DNA from: Providencia hangzhouensis | Lineage (GTDB): Bacteria > Pseudomonadota > Gammaproteobacteria > Enterobacterales > Enterobacteriaceae | Assembly (NCBI RefSeq): GCF_029193595.2 | Contig: NZ_CP135052.1 | Location: 3,162,001 to 3,226,000 of the forward strand | Reading direction: 5' to 3' | Length of the DNA stretch: 64,000 nucleotides | Shown: piece by piece, positions 10,385-22,949 of the stretch | Layout of the letters: each line of letters starts with the position of its first letter | Position numbering within the stretch: position 1 is the first letter of the stretch | The notes under the pieces: model-generated | The model's input: the letters and a program-made list of their open reading frames with translations, nothing else | What the model was told of the DNA's origin: nothing | Database searches by the model: none | Position numbers and translations under genes: made by a program

Positions 10385-11005
10385 TTATTTAGCATTTGAA
10401 CGCTGGTCATCTAAAGTGACGCCTTTTGGTACTGTAAACTTGAATTTACTCGCATCAACGCGACCATTTTTTTGCTCTTTTAATTGATAAGCACTGGTTT
10501 GGCCATCTTGTTCAACCGCTGAAAACTGCTCAATCGTCCCTTCGGGAGAAACCGTAATGGAGAAACGTTTTAGAGTCCCATTAGTTTGTTTTGGTTTTAA
10601 ATCAAACGTATTTCCCTGCTGAATGATTGAGTACTGTTTCCAATCTTTCGGGTCGTTACGTGTAATTAGTAGAAATGGCGTATCCTGCGTAGCATCCGCT
10701 AAATTAGTCACCGTCACTTGTTCTACGAACGGGTTATAAAACCACAAATCTTTACCATCTGACACCAATACGCTTTCATCAGGTGAGGTCATGTTCCAAT
10801 TAAATAAATTTGGGCGCTCAAGCCATAAATCCCCAACACCTTCTTGAACCAAATCCCCTTCAGGACTCGTCACCTTTTGCGAGAAGCTAGCTTGGAAGCT
10901 ATTGACCTTATTCAAACGTTCTTGAAGGTCTTGGCTTGCGTCCGCCAATACTTGGCCAATATGTAAACTCAGGGCTAACGCACCCAATAACATCATTTTT
11001 TTCAT
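10385..11005 (-). CDS. lolA: Outer-membrane lipoprotein carrier protein
   Basis: LolA is the periplasmic chaperone that takes lipoproteins from the LolCDE complex to LolB at the outer membrane. The first 21 residues form a Sec signal peptide ([21 protein letters not shown]) with likely cleavage before DASQDL. The mature part has the family's open beta-barrel pattern, for example [14 protein letters not shown] and [13 protein letters not shown]. The length of 206 residues is normal. It lies 88 bases after ftsK. Confidence 0.97.
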   Translation of the reverse strand: MKKMMLLGALALSLHIGQVLADASQDLQERLNKVNSFQASFSQKVTSPEGDLVQEGVGDLWLERPNLFNWNMTSPDESVLVSDGKDLWFYNPFVEQVTVTNLADATQDTPFLLITRNDPKDWKQYSIIQQGNTFDLKPKQTNGTLKRFSITVSPEGTIEQFSAVEQDGQTSAYQLKEQKNGRVDASKFKFTVPKGVTLDDQRSNAK

Positions 11006-11093
11006 CGATGAGAGACCTTAAAATTATTACCATAAGAGGTGTTACGTCTTTATACACCCCTTAAATTAAACCAGCAATTAGCACACTAAATTA

Positions 11094-14000
11094 TTAATGC
11101 CCCATTGACGGAGGAGCAAGAACTTCACGGTTACCATTGTGCCCTTGCTCACTGACAATACCTTGGAGCTCCATTTGCTCAACAATCCTTGCAGCACGGT
11201 TATAACCTATCCTGAATTGGCGTTGAACCCCAGAAATGGAAACGCGTTGTTTCTCAACAACAAACTCAACTGCCTGGTCAAACAGTGGGTCAAGCTCTTC
11301 ACCTCCGCTATCATAACCACCACCTTCGCTATCGTCACTACAGGTCGTGATGCTATCAATATATTGTGGTTTACCGCGAGCTTTCCAATCATTCACAACG
11401 GCATGAACCTCTTGGTCACGAACAAAAGCACCGTGTACACGCACAGGAATTGAAGAGTTTGGTGGTAAATACAGCATATCCCCCATGCCTAGTAAAGATT
11501 CAGCGCCGCCTTGGTCAAGGATCGTGCGCGAGTCAATTTTACTGGATACCGTAAATGCAATCCGCGTTGGAATATTTGCTTTAATTAGTCCAGTAATAAT
11601 ATCAACCGATGGCCGTTGAGTTGCCAATACCAAATGAATACCCGCGGCACGTGCTTTTTGTGCCAACCGTGCAATTAACTCTTCCACTTTTTTACCAGCT
11701 GTCATCATTAAGTCGGCAAATTCATCAACCATGACAACAATGTAAGGTTCTTTTTTCAGCATTGGGTGTTCTACATCCATGCTATCACCGGGTTTCCAAT
11801 GTGGATCAGGAATTGGCCGCCCCATTTCTTCTGCTGCTTTAATGCGGTCGTTATAACCAGCTAGGTTACGTACCCCTAATGCAGACATGAGTTTATAACG
11901 GCGTTCCATTTCATTCACGCACCAGCGCAAGGCATTCGCCGCATCTTTCATGTCAGTAACCACTTCAGTCAATAGATGCGGAATACCTTCATAAATGGAT
12001 AACTCCAGCATTTTCGGGTCAATCATGATAAAGCGAACATCTTCGGGTTTGGCTTTATACAAGATACTGAGGATCATTGCATTCACCCCAACCGACTTAC
12101 CAGAGCCGGTTGTCCCCGCAACGAGTAAATGAGGCATTTTCGCTAAATCCGCAACAACAGGGTCACCTTCAATATCTTTACCCAATACAATAGTGAGAGG
12201 AGATGGGTTTTTGCGGAAATCATCGCAGTCTAAGACTTCACTTAGGTAAACGGTTTGCCGTTTCTCATTAGGGAGTTCGAGGCCTACATAAGGTTTACCC
12301 GGTATCACTTCTACAACACGTACGGCTACGGTTGATAACGAACGAGCAAGGTCACGTGACAATGTGGATATCCGTGCAGCTTTTACTCCCGGTGCGAGGT
12401 CAAGTTCAAACCGAGTAATGACAGGGCCTGGAGAAAAACCAACCACTTCAGCTTTAACGCGGTAATCATTAAGCCTTGCTTCAATCAACCTTGCTGTTTG
12501 TTCTAGTTTGAACATATCCACTGGCTCTTCTTGTGCTGGCGGACTTGCCAGCAAATCAAGAGACGGCATTGGCGTTGTTGGTTTTGGTAATGGTTGGTCA
12601 TTACGCACTAAGAACGGGTGGAATAAGCTATCTTGCTGTGGCTGCTGTGGCTGCTGTGGCTGCTGTGGCTGCTGTGGCTGCTGTGGCTGCTGTGGCTGCT
12701 GTGGCTGCTGTGGCTGCTGTGGCTGCTGTGGCTGCTGTGGCTGCTGTGGCTGCTGTGGCTGCGCAAAAGTTTGTGTTACTGATGGTGAGCTAGCAAGCCC
12801 TTCAGCGATATTATTTTGTGGGGTACCTGCTGTAACAGAAGTCGCGCTAAATGACGGCATAAATAATGGGTCAGCTGGCTCGTTGTCAACCAAATCATCA
12901 ACAGGGGTAAAACTATCCAGCACAGAGAACTCTTTTCTTAAATCAATTTTGGGCTCAAAGTCTTCTTGCTCTTGTGTAAACTGAAGTTGATAGCCATTAT
13001 CCACGACTGGCACGGCCTCATCAGGCTCTGGAATTGTATGCGTATTATTGGATTGTTGCGAAGCTGACGCCCAACGGTGTTCAATTTCTGGCTGCGTAAA
13101 TACGCTGACTCTATTTTCAGTCATTGGCTCATTTTGTAATTGCTCATCATGCGAGTGCAGGCTATTAAGCGGTACATCATAATCAGTTTCATCAACTTCA
13201 CCATAACGTTCACGTTGCTGTTCTAAGAACTGCGCTCGTAATAATTCGTCTTGTTGTGCCTCATCATCAGTTTCAGGTTGGTCAGACTCACTCGTAGACC
13301 ACTGCTGATATATTTGTTCACGTTTAGAAGCCTCTTCTTCGCGCCGCTGTAGTTCCGCATCACGTAACGATGGAATGCGAATACCATATAACTCACGACG
13401 AGTCGGTAAACGAACAGGATTTGGCCGTGGAAGCTCCGGCTCCATATTTTGTTTAACCTGAGCATGGCGCTCCAGTGCAGCGACTGAAATACCCGCAGCC
13501 GCTAATGCAGCTGGATTAGAGCCCCTTTCAGTAACTGATGATGGAATAAAACTTTCTGTTGTATTTGAAGAGTTAAGTGGGGGCGTGGATGTCGCTTGAG
13601 CTTCAAACGCAGCTTGATTAACAGGTGTTTCTTGTTTATCCGAATATTCTTGATAAGCGGTATTATCTTGTTTTTGTTGTTCTATTTGTTGATTATGCTG
13701 AACACTTAACATCGGTTCTTCTGGTGCAACATACGGTGACGCTTGAACTAACGGCTCATTAACGGTATCTGATGTTGAATCAAAACTTGCACCGAGCTTA
13801 GGCTGGTAATCTTCTGGTACTTCAAAATGATATGTGCTCGGCTCATCCACTGCAGAGAAAGCAGGTACCGAATCTTGCTCTGATGTGTTTTGATTCACTG
13901 AAGGAATTGGGTTTTCTATAGTAGCAACCGCTTCACCCGTATTTTTTTCCGTTGTTGGAGCGACTTCAGTGACTAATTCAGCCACAGTGGGTGCGGAAAA

Positions 14001-14741
14001 CAAAACATCATCCGCATCAATATTTTCTAGGCTGTCATTGGCTCTGTGCTCAGCTTCTTGCGCACGCTGTAAAGCTCCTTCAGTTTCTTCAACGTCGTAA
14101 TCATAGTTATCTAAATCGTCTCCCCTCGCTCGATTTGTTAGCAAAGTAATAGGGAGAAGTACCGCTGCACCAATTTTTTCTGCGATTGTAAGCCATGACC
14201 ATCCCGTAAACAGCGTAAAGCTTATCGCCCATAAAAACAGCAATGCTAACGTAGCACCTAATGAATTGAACCACGGCATAATTGCATTACTAAATACACT
14301 GCCAATCACACCACCAGAGGCGAAATTAGGTAAGTCGTCAAAATTGAGAGCCGCAAGCCCACAAGAAGATAAAATAAGTGCTAAACCACCTATTAATCTT
14401 AACGATAAAGAGAAAAAATCAATATATCGGCGCCGACTTTCATATTGGAAAATCGCCCAGCAGCCTAGGAGTAATAGTGCAGGAATGGCAAATGCAAGAA
14501 TACCAAAAGCAGAGAAAAGAATATCTGCACTCCATGAACCTACACTACCCCCTAAATTCTTCACTGGGGCATTCCAAGTGGTCTGTGACCAGCTTGGATC
14601 TGAAGGGCTGAAGCTCAATAAAGCCACCATTAAGAAGAGTGCGCTCAAGCATATTGCGAGCAAAATAACCTCTAATAGCCGTCTTCCGCTACTTAGTTTT
14701 TTAAATTTGATATGTTTATCTTCTGTATATTCTTGGCTCAT
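11094..14741 (-). CDS. ftsK: DNA translocase FtsK
   Basis: FtsK is the septal DNA pump that couples cell division to chromosome segregation and dimer resolution at dif. About 200 N-terminal residues carry four to five transmembrane segments. A long low-complexity linker follows (about 205-720), rich in Gln, Glu and Pro, which includes a (PQQ)14 tract at residues 662-703. The RecA-like motor has Walker A GTTGSGKS near residue 875 and Walker B in [13 protein letters not shown]. The C-terminal gamma winged helix, which reads the polar KOPS sequences, includes [14 protein letters not shown]. The protein is 1215 residues, shorter than the 1329 of E. coli, with the difference in the linker. It leads the lolA-rarA-serS run. 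Confidence 0.98.
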   Translation of the reverse strand: MSQEYTEDKHIKFKKLSSGRRLLEVILLAICLSALFLMVALLSFSPSDPSWSQTTWNAPVKNLGGSVGSWSADILFSAFGILAFAIPALLLLGCWAIFQYESRRRYIDFFSLSLRLIGGLALILSSCGLAALNFDDLPNFASGGVIGSVFSNAIMPWFNSLGATLALLFLWAISFTLFTGWSWLTIAEKIGAAVLLPITLLTNRARGDDLDNYDYDVEETEGALQRAQEAEHRANDSLENIDADDVLFSAPTVAELVTEVAPTTEKNTGEAVATIENPIPSVNQNTSEQDSVPAFSAVDEPSTYHFEVPEDYQPKLGASFDSTSDTVNEPLVQASPYVAPEEPMLSVQHNQQIEQQKQDNTAYQEYSDKQETPVNQAAFEAQATSTPPLNSSNTTESFIPSSVTERGSNPAALAAAGISVAALERHAQVKQNMEPELPRPNPVRLPTRRELYGIRIPSLRDAELQRREEEASKREQIYQQWSTSESDQPETDDEAQQDELLRAQFLEQQRERYGEVDETDYDVPLNSLHSHDEQLQNEPMTENRVSVFTQPEIEHRWASASQQSNNTHTIPEPDEAVPVVDNGYQLQFTQEQEDFEPKIDLRKEFSVLDSFTPVDDLVDNEPADPLFMPSFSATSVTAGTPQNNIAEGLASSPSVTQTFAQPQQPQQPQQPQQPQQPQQPQQPQQPQQPQQPQQPQQPQQPQQDSLFHPFLVRNDQPLPKPTTPMPSLDLLASPPAQEEPVDMFKLEQTARLIEARLNDYRVKAEVVGFSPGPVITRFELDLAPGVKAARISTLSRDLARSLSTVAVRVVEVIPGKPYVGLELPNEKRQTVYLSEVLDCDDFRKNPSPLTIVLGKDIEGDPVVADLAKMPHLLVAGTTGSGKSVGVNAMILSILYKAKPEDVRFIMIDPKMLELSIYEGIPHLLTEVVTDMKDAANALRWCVNEMERRYKLMSALGVRNLAGYNDRIKAAEEMGRPIPDPHWKPGDSMDVEHPMLKKEPYIVVMVDEFADLMMTAGKKVEELIARLAQKARAAGIHLVLATQRPSVDIITGLIKANIPTRIAFTVSSKIDSRTILDQGGAESLLGMGDMLYLPPNSSIPVRVHGAFVRDQEVHAVVNDWKARGKPQYIDSITTCSDDSEGGGYDSGGEELDPLFDQAVEFVVEKQRVSISGVQRQFRIGYNRAARIVEQMELQGIVSEQGHNGNREVLAPPSMGH
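12633..12758. repeat. 9-bp minisatellite in ftsK encoding (PQQ)14
   Basis: Fourteen tandem 9-bp units: thirteen are exactly ctgctgtgg and the first is ttgctgtgg. Each unit encodes Pro-Gln-Gln on the minus strand. The near-perfect identity at the DNA level points to recent expansion by slippage. Unit changes keep the frame. Confidence 0.95.
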
Positions 14742-15165
14742 TATTATTTCTTTGCTAACTGATGTTCTTGACTAACCTAGGTTTATTCTACCATTAAACG
14801 CCTGACTCTGCCTGTTTTACAGCGACTAAGAGATATCAAGGCTTCACAAAAGCACTAAGGTGCAGTATTCCATCTAATGTATGATGATTCAATTTCTATT
14901 TCTCGTCAAAAATCCTAAATATTTATAGCTTTAGAATCAATAAATTGGAAATAAAACTTATCAGTTGCTAAGTAATTTACGTAAAACAAAGTAGAAAGGC
15001 ATGGATAGCAGCCAGTTGAAGCTGTGAAACAGCAAAATATTACGTTTTTATAAAGCAACAAATGAGGTGAGAAAAACGGAACAACGCTGAGTAAACTCAG
15101 CGTTGAAACTGCAGTGCGGCAACAAAGCTGAAATGCTGTGCTGAAGCGAGGTTAAAAAGCACTAA
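14742..15165. other. ftsK-lrp intergenic region
   Basis: 424 bases containing no convincing gene. It should hold the ftsK promoter (minus strand) and the lrp 3' end. One clear hairpin, aacgctgag/ctcagcgtt (15083-15104), lies about 60 bases after the lrp stop. On the minus strand a short T-run follows a few bases later, so it may terminate lrp. Confidence 0.5.
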
Positions 15166-15660
15166 TTAGCGAGTTTTGATCACTAAACGGTTGCTTTGTT
15201 TAACTTCTTCCATAACTACATAGGTGCGAGTGTCGTTTACGCCGGGTAAACGTAACAGAGTTTCACCTAACAGTTTACGATATGCGGACATATCTGGCAC
15301 ACGCGTTTTCAACAGGTAGTCAAAGTCACCAGAAACCAAGTGGCATTCCTGAATTTCTTCCAGTTTTTGAACTGCTGTATTGAATTGCTCAAATACATCC
15401 GCAGCACCACGGTTAAGTGTGATTTCAACAAACACGAGCAAAGATGCATCTAAGTAGTGTGGATTTAGTAACGCAGTATAGCCAGAGATAAATCCTTGTC
15501 TCTCAAGGCGACGTACACGCTCTAAACAAGGTGTTGGAGATAAACCAACTCGTTTAGATAACTCTACGTTAGAAATTCGCCCGTCTTTTTGTAGTTCGTT
15601 TAATATATTCCTGTCGATACGGTCAAGGTCTTTGCCAGGACGCTTTTTATTGTCAATCAT
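15166..15660 (-). CDS. lrp: Leucine-responsive regulatory protein
   Basis: The global feast/famine regulator Lrp. It is 164 residues, the E. coli length, with nearly the same sequence: helix-turn-helix SNVELSKRVGLSPTPCLERV and RAM domain ECHLVSGDFDYLLKTRVPD. It acts as a dimer, octamer or hexadecamer on amino-acid metabolism genes and responds to leucine. It is divergent from trxB across a 535-base leader region, the same arrangement as in E. coli. sdaC-sdaB further along this window belong to a pathway under Lrp control in E. coli. Confidence 0.99.
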   Translation of the reverse strand: MIDNKKRPGKDLDRIDRNILNELQKDGRISNVELSKRVGLSPTPCLERVRRLERQGFISGYTALLNPHYLDASLLVFVEITLNRGAADVFEQFNTAVQKLEEIQECHLVSGDFDYLLKTRVPDMSAYRKLLGETLLRLPGVNDTRTYVVMEEVKQSNRLVIKTR

Positions 15661-17155
<1,495 letters not shown>

Positions 17156-17180
17156 TCAATAAGTGATTGTAATTTAGATA

Positions 17181-17213
17181 GGCTTCAATTTTTCCTCAAT
17201 TGAAGCCTTTTTT
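17181..17213 (+). terminator. trxB Rho-independent terminator
   Basis: Stem ggcttcaatt/aattgaagcc with a 7-base loop, followed by tttttt, 25 bases after the trxB stop. Confidence 0.88.
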
Positions 17214-17337
17214 ATTACTTATACTCCCCATCCTAACTATTGGTTTTGCATATATTTTTAAGACCAAGTTTATATTGTACTTTTTTAATACTGCCTATAC
17301 TGTTTTTACATAACATTAATTAATATAAGGTGTAGGT

Positions 17338-19017
17338 ATGGGGCAACAATTAGAACGTGATGCCATTCGCGGTTATTCTTATTTTATTATTGTCATACTT
17401 GCCGTGATTCAAGGCATCGTCATCACAGCCACTACTGATTACTCTATCCGCCTAGAAAGCCAACTAAGCGCCACCACCCTATATCTGCCTATTTTGCTCG
17501 CCATTTTTGTTCCTTCAGCAATCAGTTACCTAATTACCAATGCAAAATCCGCTATTTTTTATCTCAACATTGCGGTCATTATTGGGTTAATTTTCTGGCT
17601 CAATTACTGGCATGCCCAAGACTTTCTAAATTCTTCAGATACAGACCCATTCTTCGCCTTTATCACCCTCACCGTCCTGCTCTTTTTTATACTTCCTTGG
17701 ATGCAATCGTGGCAAACCACAAGAACATGGAAAATTGATTACGGTTGCTTAATGGGGCTATATATTAAAAATACCTTTCTGGGTATTCTCGCTTCTATAA
17801 TCGGTGGGTTGCTAACATTAATCGTAAAAATAGCCAGTTTTTTATTTGGCATTGTTAACCTAACTTTTTTGAGTGAAGCTCTTGATAACGACGTTATCTA
17901 TTGGGTGAGCTTTGCCCTTGGGTTCAACGTGAGTTTAGCTTTTTTACGCACAGCACTGAATGTACAACTCAGTAATTTTGTTAGCTTTATTGCGCGTTTT
18001 TTCTTACCTCTATTGAATATTGTTGCTGTTATTTTCTTAGGCGGTTTCGTTGTTTCATACTTTTCAGGTTTAACCTCTGCAGGCTTAGGCTCCGCAGTAA
18101 TGCTGTGGTTTTTAATTTTAAACCTTATTTTTATCAATTTCGTGTATGGCGATGGCACAACTCAATATCAATTCCGTGCGGGTCTCAACGGTTTTGTCTT
18201 AATTAGCATTATGTTACTTAATGCATTTTCAGTGCTTTCGCTCTATGGAATTTTAGTACGAGTTAACCAGTATAGTTGGAGTGTTGAGCGCCTATACGCC
18301 TTTACTATTGCCCTATTCCTATTTGTATTGGTTTTTGCTTATAGTATCGCAATTATCTATAAAAAATCAGCCTGGATGTCCTATTTAGGCCCTATCAATA
18401 AAGCGGGAATTTTGTCTCTAATTGCCATTATATTGGTCATTAACAGCCCTATTGCTGATTTTAAACGCATCACACTAAACAGTATTCTTGCCGGCGTTGA
18501 AAATGGCAAAATTAAAGTCAATAGCTCGCTTGCTTATGACTTAAAACAATTAGGTGAGAAAGGGCAACAAGCTTTTGAAAAACTCAATAACAACCCTGAA
18601 TATCAAAAACTATTCCAAACCAGCCCTTATGAAGAAGAACAGCGCAGATCGCTAAAATCAGTATTAATTCAAGCTCAAAATAGCCCTGCAATACCGGAGA
18701 GTTGGTTCGACCTCGGGGAAAACCTTAGCAGTGCTTGGTATTGTACCTCACAATACGACCCATACCCGTGTGTAGGCTTTATGGCCGATGTTAACCAAAA
18801 CAATCAAGATGATGTGGTTATGTGCTATTCCTATCCAAGTAGCTCTAGTATTGATTGTAATATATGGCAACAAACGGAACAAACCTGGGAGTTAATGGAT
18901 ACGCAAACTCGCTCATTTAATACCATGAAAGAAAAAGATCAGGCTTGGGATAATTTATTAAAAGGAAACTATGAATTAAAACCCAAAGAATGGTTAATGA
19001 TAGACCCCACATTCTAA
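17338..19017 (+). CDS. DUF4153 family membrane protein
   Basis: A 559-residue inner-membrane protein. The first 380 residues hold about eleven hydrophobic segments. A conserved-looking loop, YGILVRVNQYSWSVERLYAF, resembles the core of the DUF4153 family. The C-terminal 180 residues are hydrophilic and probably face the periplasm. That region has paired cysteines (WYCTSQYDPYPCVGF and VMCYSYPSSSSIDCN), which could form disulfides. It stands alone between trxB and cydD with its own terminator. Function unknown; the family call is from motif memory. Confidence 0.75.
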   Translation: MGQQLERDAIRGYSYFIIVILAVIQGIVITATTDYSIRLESQLSATTLYLPILLAIFVPSAISYLITNAKSAIFYLNIAVIIGLIFWLNYWHAQDFLNSSDTDPFFAFITLTVLLFFILPWMQSWQTTRTWKIDYGCLMGLYIKNTFLGILASIIGGLLTLIVKIASFLFGIVNLTFLSEALDNDVIYWVSFALGFNVSLAFLRTALNVQLSNFVSFIARFFLPLLNIVAVIFLGGFVVSYFSGLTSAGLGSAVMLWFLILNLIFINFVYGDGTTQYQFRAGLNGFVLISIMLLNAFSVLSLYGILVRVNQYSWSVERLYAFTIALFLFVLVFAYSIAIIYKKSAWMSYLGPINKAGILSLIAIILVINSPIADFKRITLNSILAGVENGKIKVNSSLAYDLKQLGEKGQQAFEKLNNNPEYQKLFQTSPYEEEQRRSLKSVLIQAQNSPAIPESWFDLGENLSSAWYCTSQYDPYPCVGFMADVNQNNQDDVVMCYSYPSSSSIDCNIWQQTEQTWELMDTQTRSFNTMKEKDQAWDNLLKGNYELKPKEWLMIDPTF

Positions 19018-19036
19018 TTGTAGTGAAAAATGCCGA

Positions 19037-19069
19037 TGGCTTAACATTTCTTTGTTAAGCCACCTTTTT
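19037..19069 (+). terminator. Terminator after the DUF4153 gene
   Basis: Stem tggcttaaca/tgttaagcca with a 6-base loop, then ccttttta, 20 bases after the stop codon. Confidence 0.8.
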
Positions 19070-19430
19070 ATTACGTAGAAATACAGTAATATCCCAATAT
19101 CATTACATCTAAAAATTTACTGAAATATTAAATTTACCTTTATAAAACAATTTAATAACAAAGCACAACTCACTTTAAATAACCCACTCTTATTAGGTAA
19201 CATATCGTGATGAAGCTGTTATGATGTACTCTAATACTCGAATTTATGGGTAAGATCAAAAACGCAGATTTTCTTATAATCACCAATTGCGTTACCAGAT
19301 CAAAAGTTATCGTTCTCATGCTGTTTAAAACAGGTCAACTGCAATATCACGCATGATAAAAACAACGTTAGGGTGATATTTCCTAACTATACTCAATGAC
19401 ATTAAAACTACACCTGCTAACTAAATCATT
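19070..19430. other. Intergenic region upstream of cydD
   Basis: About 360 AT-rich bases that should contain the cydDC promoter. No open frame or clear operator could be identified. Confidence 0.5.
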
Positions 19431-21197
19431 ATGGATAAATCAAGACAGACTGAATTGGTACGTTGGTTAAAACAATACAGTGCCCCTGCCAAGCGCTGGT
19501 TGCGGATCTCTATGTTACTAGGCATTTTGAGTGGATTACTGATTATTGCTCAAGCTTGGTTCTTAGCTGTTATCTTACAAGCATTGATTATGGATAACGT
19601 TCCTCGAGAACAGTTATTAACCCCTTTTGTTCTTCTGCTTTGCGTTTTTATCTTACGCGCAATTGTCACTTATGTACGAGAACGCGTTGGCTTTCGTTGT
19701 GGCCAAGTGGTGCGCCAAGAAATACGTACCATGGTACTCGATAAACTTCAAGAACTCGGCCCTGTGTGGGTTAAAGGTAAGCCAGCGGGTAGCTGGGCTA
19801 CAATTATTCTTGAACAAATTGAAGATATGCAAGACTACTATTCGCGCTATCTTCCTCAAATGTATTTAGCTGGGATCATCCCCATTATGATCCTGATTGC
19901 TATTTTCCCCTTTAACTGGGCTGCAGCACTCATTTTATTCGTCACTGCCCCGCTGATTCCTATCTTTATGGCATTAGTCGGATTAGGCGCTGCGGATGCT
20001 AACCGTCGTAACTTTATTGCCTTAGGTCGTTTAAGCGGGAGTTTTCTCGATAGATTACGAGGCCTTGATACCTTACGGTTATTTTTTCGTGAAAAAGCAG
20101 AGATTAAGCAAATTCGTGAATCAACAGAAGATTTTCGTTCCAGAACGATGGAAGTATTGAGGATGGCATTTCTGTCTTCTGGCGTACTTGAATTTTTTGC
20201 ATCGATTTCTATTGCTGTTGTTGCTGTCTATTTTGGTTTTTCCTACCTGGGCGAAATGAACTTCGGTAGCTATGGTTTACCTGTCACGCTATTTGCAGGT
20301 TTTCTTGCCCTGATACTTTCGCCAGAGTTTTTCCAACCATTACGTGACCTTGGCACATACTACCACGCCAAAGCGCAAGCTGTTGGTGCCGCTGAAACAC
20401 TCGAAACACTATTAAACAGTGAGGGCGAACAAAAAGCTCAACAAGGAACCCAAACACTGAGTGATGAGGCTATCTATATTCAGGCTAAACAATTAGAAAT
20501 TTTATCCCATGATGGTGTGCGCCTTGCTGGGCCATTAGATTTCAATATTGAGCCACAACAACGTATTGCAATTGTTGGTCAAAGTGGTGCGGGAAAAAGC
20601 TCATTACTGAATTTATTGTTAGGCTTTTTGCCTTATCGCGGTTCCATCACCATAAATGGTGTTGAACTTCGTGAATTATGCCCTGATAAATGGCGTGAAT
20701 TACTCGGTTGGGTTGGGCAAAACCCTCACCTTCCAGAGCAAACACTGGTTGAAAACATCTGTTTAGGCAAGCCAAATGCTACAGAAGCGGAAATTCAACA
20801 GGCGATTGATAATGCATATGTTTCCGAATTCTTAGCCCATTTGCCTGATGGCCTAAATACCAAGCTGGGTGACTATGCCGCTCGCCTTTCGGTCGGGCAA
20901 GCTCAGCGAGTTGCCGTTGCACGAACCCTGTTGAAACCCTCTCGTATGCTCCTTCTAGATGAGCCTGCTGCGAGCTTAGACTCCCACAGCGAACAACGTG
21001 TTATGCAAACACTTAACCAGCTATCAAGTCAGCAAACGACCCTTTTAGTCACCCATTTACTGGAAGAAACCCTTGATTATGACCAAATTTGGGTAATGGC
21101 TAACGGGCAAATCATTCAACAAGGTAATTACACACAGTTAAGCCAGTCAGAAGGCGCTTTTGCCCAATTACTTGCCCATCGCAGTGAGGAGCTTTGA
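19431..21197 (+). CDS. cydD: Heme/thiol ABC exporter subunit CydD
   Basis: One half of the heterodimeric ABC exporter CydDC, needed for assembly of cytochrome bd oxidase and periplasmic redox balance (glutathione and cysteine export have been reported). The N-terminal six-helix transmembrane domain covers about residues 20-320. The ATPase domain has Walker A GQSGAGKSS (about 383-391), signature RLSVGQAQRVAVARTLL and Walker B MLLLDEPAASLD. Length is 588 residues, as in E. coli. It overlaps nothing but lies only 2 bases ahead of cydC, so the two are co-translated. Confidence 0.97.
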   Translation: MDKSRQTELVRWLKQYSAPAKRWLRISMLLGILSGLLIIAQAWFLAVILQALIMDNVPREQLLTPFVLLLCVFILRAIVTYVRERVGFRCGQVVRQEIRTMVLDKLQELGPVWVKGKPAGSWATIILEQIEDMQDYYSRYLPQMYLAGIIPIMILIAIFPFNWAAALILFVTAPLIPIFMALVGLGAADANRRNFIALGRLSGSFLDRLRGLDTLRLFFREKAEIKQIRESTEDFRSRTMEVLRMAFLSSGVLEFFASISIAVVAVYFGFSYLGEMNFGSYGLPVTLFAGFLALILSPEFFQPLRDLGTYYHAKAQAVGAAETLETLLNSEGEQKAQQGTQTLSDEAIYIQAKQLEILSHDGVRLAGPLDFNIEPQQRIAIVGQSGAGKSSLLNLLLGFLPYRGSITINGVELRELCPDKWRELLGWVGQNPHLPEQTLVENICLGKPNATEAEIQQAIDNAYVSEFLAHLPDGLNTKLGDYAARLSVGQAQRVAVARTLLKPSRMLLLDEPAASLDSHSEQRVMQTLNQLSSQQTTLLVTHLLEETLDYDQIWVMANGQIIQQGNYTQLSQSEGAFAQLLAHRSEEL

Positions 21198-21199
21198 TA

Positions 21200-22942
21200 A
21201 TGAAAATTTTATTACCTTTCTTAGCCCTTTACCGCCGCCATTGGTTTTTAATTACATTAGGCATTATCTTGGCGATTGTGACCTTACTGGCAAGTATTGG
21301 CTTACTTACCCTTTCTGGTTGGTTTTTAGCCGGAACCGCCATTGCTGGTTTTCCGGGTCTTTACTATTTTAATTACATGTTACCCGCTGCGGGTGTCCGT
21401 GGTGCCGCTATTTTTCGTACCGCTGGCCGCTATGGAGAACGCCTAGTTAGCCACGATGCTACTTTTAAAGTACTTGCTCATTTACGGGTTTTTGCTTTTA
21501 GTAAAGTATTGCCCCTTTCGCCGGGTGGTATCAGTCGTTTTCGTCAAGGGGAGTTACTCAATCGTCTGGTCGCTGACGTAGAGACCCTAGATCACCTCTA
21601 TTTGCGTGTTTTATCGCCGATCATTACTGCATTTTTTGTTACCTTTGTCCTTATTTTTGGTTTAAGTTATCTCGACCCTCGTCTTGCTTGGACACTGGGT
21701 GGCATCATGCTGTTCTTGCTATTTACAATGCCATTTATATTCTATCGTGCAGGAAAACCCATTGGCCGTGAGCTAACCGAATTACGTGGAAGTTATCGCA
21801 CTATTTTAACCTCCGCACTGCAAGGACAAGCTGAGTTAACATTATTTGGCGCCACTGAACGTTTTCGCCAAAACTTGCTTAATATCGAAAATAAGTGGCA
21901 AGTGCGTCAACAACAGCAAGCGGCACTCACTGGGTTATCTCAAGCCATTATTTTATTTGCCTCTGGTGTTACAGCAACACTGCTTCTTTGGATGGCTGCC
22001 GACCATGTAGGGGGCGATACAAAACCGGGAGCACTGATTGCTTTATTTGTATTCTGTGCGCTAGCAGCTTTCGAAGCATTAGGCCCTGTTGCTGTTGCCT
22101 TCCAACATATGGGTCAAGTGATTGCATCTGCTACTCGCGTTTCCCAATTAATGACCGCAAAACCAGAGGTAACTTTCCCAAGTGAAAGCCCTTCAATCGC
22201 AACATTGGAAAACCTGACTGTCGATAATATTTCATTTACCTATCCAGAACAGCCATTTGCCGTTCTTCAAAATGTGTCTTTAACATTAAATAAAGGCCAA
22301 CACCTTGCTTTATTAGGTAAAACAGGTTGTGGTAAATCCACTCTTCTGCAGTTATTAACCCGTGCTTGGGATGTTGATAGCGGAACCATCTACTTAAATG
22401 GCACGCCTATTAACGAATTTAGCGAAAAATCGTTACGTAATATGATGTCTGTAGTACCACAACGGGTTCATGTTTTTAGTGATACATTGCGCAATAATCT
22501 ATTGCTCGCCAATGAACAAGCGACGGATACCGAATTAAGCGAAGTATTGCAGCAAGTTGGTCTAGGTAATTTATTAGAAAACGAATTAAAGCTTAATGCG
22601 TGGATGGGTGAAGGCGGCCGACAACTTTCTGGAGGGGAACAACGCCGCTTAGGTATTGCCCGTGCTTTATTACATAACACACCATTAATTCTAATGGATG
22701 AACCAACGGAAGGGCTTGATGCACAAACTGAACAGCAGATTTTAGCACTGTTAAAAGAAAAATGTGCCGATAAGACGTTAATTGTCATTACTCACCGTAT
22801 GCAGGGCTTAGAGGAAATGGATAACATTTGTGTGATGGATAATGGTAAAATCATCGAACAAGGTACCCATCAAGCGCTGTTAGGTATGCAAGGCCAGTAT
22901 TATCAGTTCCGCCAGCGCCACTGGGCACAGCAACCGCTCTGA
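21200..22942 (+). CDS. cydC: Heme/thiol ABC exporter subunit CydC
   Basis: Partner of CydD in the CydDC exporter. The start chosen is the ATG at 21200 ([14 protein letters not shown]), which matches the E. coli N-terminus and has gaggag about 8 bases upstream. An in-frame TTG at 21194 is not needed. This gives 580 residues. The transmembrane half carries [20 protein letters not shown]. The ATPase has Walker [10 protein letters not shown], signature [17 protein letters not shown] and Walker [12 protein letters not shown]. aat follows after 7 bases, so cydD-cydC-aat form one operon. Confidence 0.97.
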   Translation: MKILLPFLALYRRHWFLITLGIILAIVTLLASIGLLTLSGWFLAGTAIAGFPGLYYFNYMLPAAGVRGAAIFRTAGRYGERLVSHDATFKVLAHLRVFAFSKVLPLSPGGISRFRQGELLNRLVADVETLDHLYLRVLSPIITAFFVTFVLIFGLSYLDPRLAWTLGGIMLFLLFTMPFIFYRAGKPIGRELTELRGSYRTILTSALQGQAELTLFGATERFRQNLLNIENKWQVRQQQQAALTGLSQAIILFASGVTATLLLWMAADHVGGDTKPGALIALFVFCALAAFEALGPVAVAFQHMGQVIASATRVSQLMTAKPEVTFPSESPSIATLENLTVDNISFTYPEQPFAVLQNVSLTLNKGQHLALLGKTGCGKSTLLQLLTRAWDVDSGTIYLNGTPINEFSEKSLRNMMSVVPQRVHVFSDTLRNNLLLANEQATDTELSEVLQQVGLGNLLENELKLNAWMGEGGRQLSGGEQRRLGIARALLHNTPLILMDEPTEGLDAQTEQQILALLKEKCADKTLIVITHRMQGLEEMDNICVMDNGKIIEQGTHQALLGMQGQYYQFRQRHWAQQPL

Positions 22943-22949
22943 GGCGTAT

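Noticed and set aside
12633..12758. CRISPR-like repeat array
   Set aside because: Units are 9 bp, contiguous, have no spacers and encode PQQ in frame.
12508..12984. Plus-strand open frames rich in Cys-Gly-Cys or Ala-Ala-Val repeats
   Set aside because: They are mirror frames of the 9-bp ftsK minisatellite; ftsK is clearly the coding strand.
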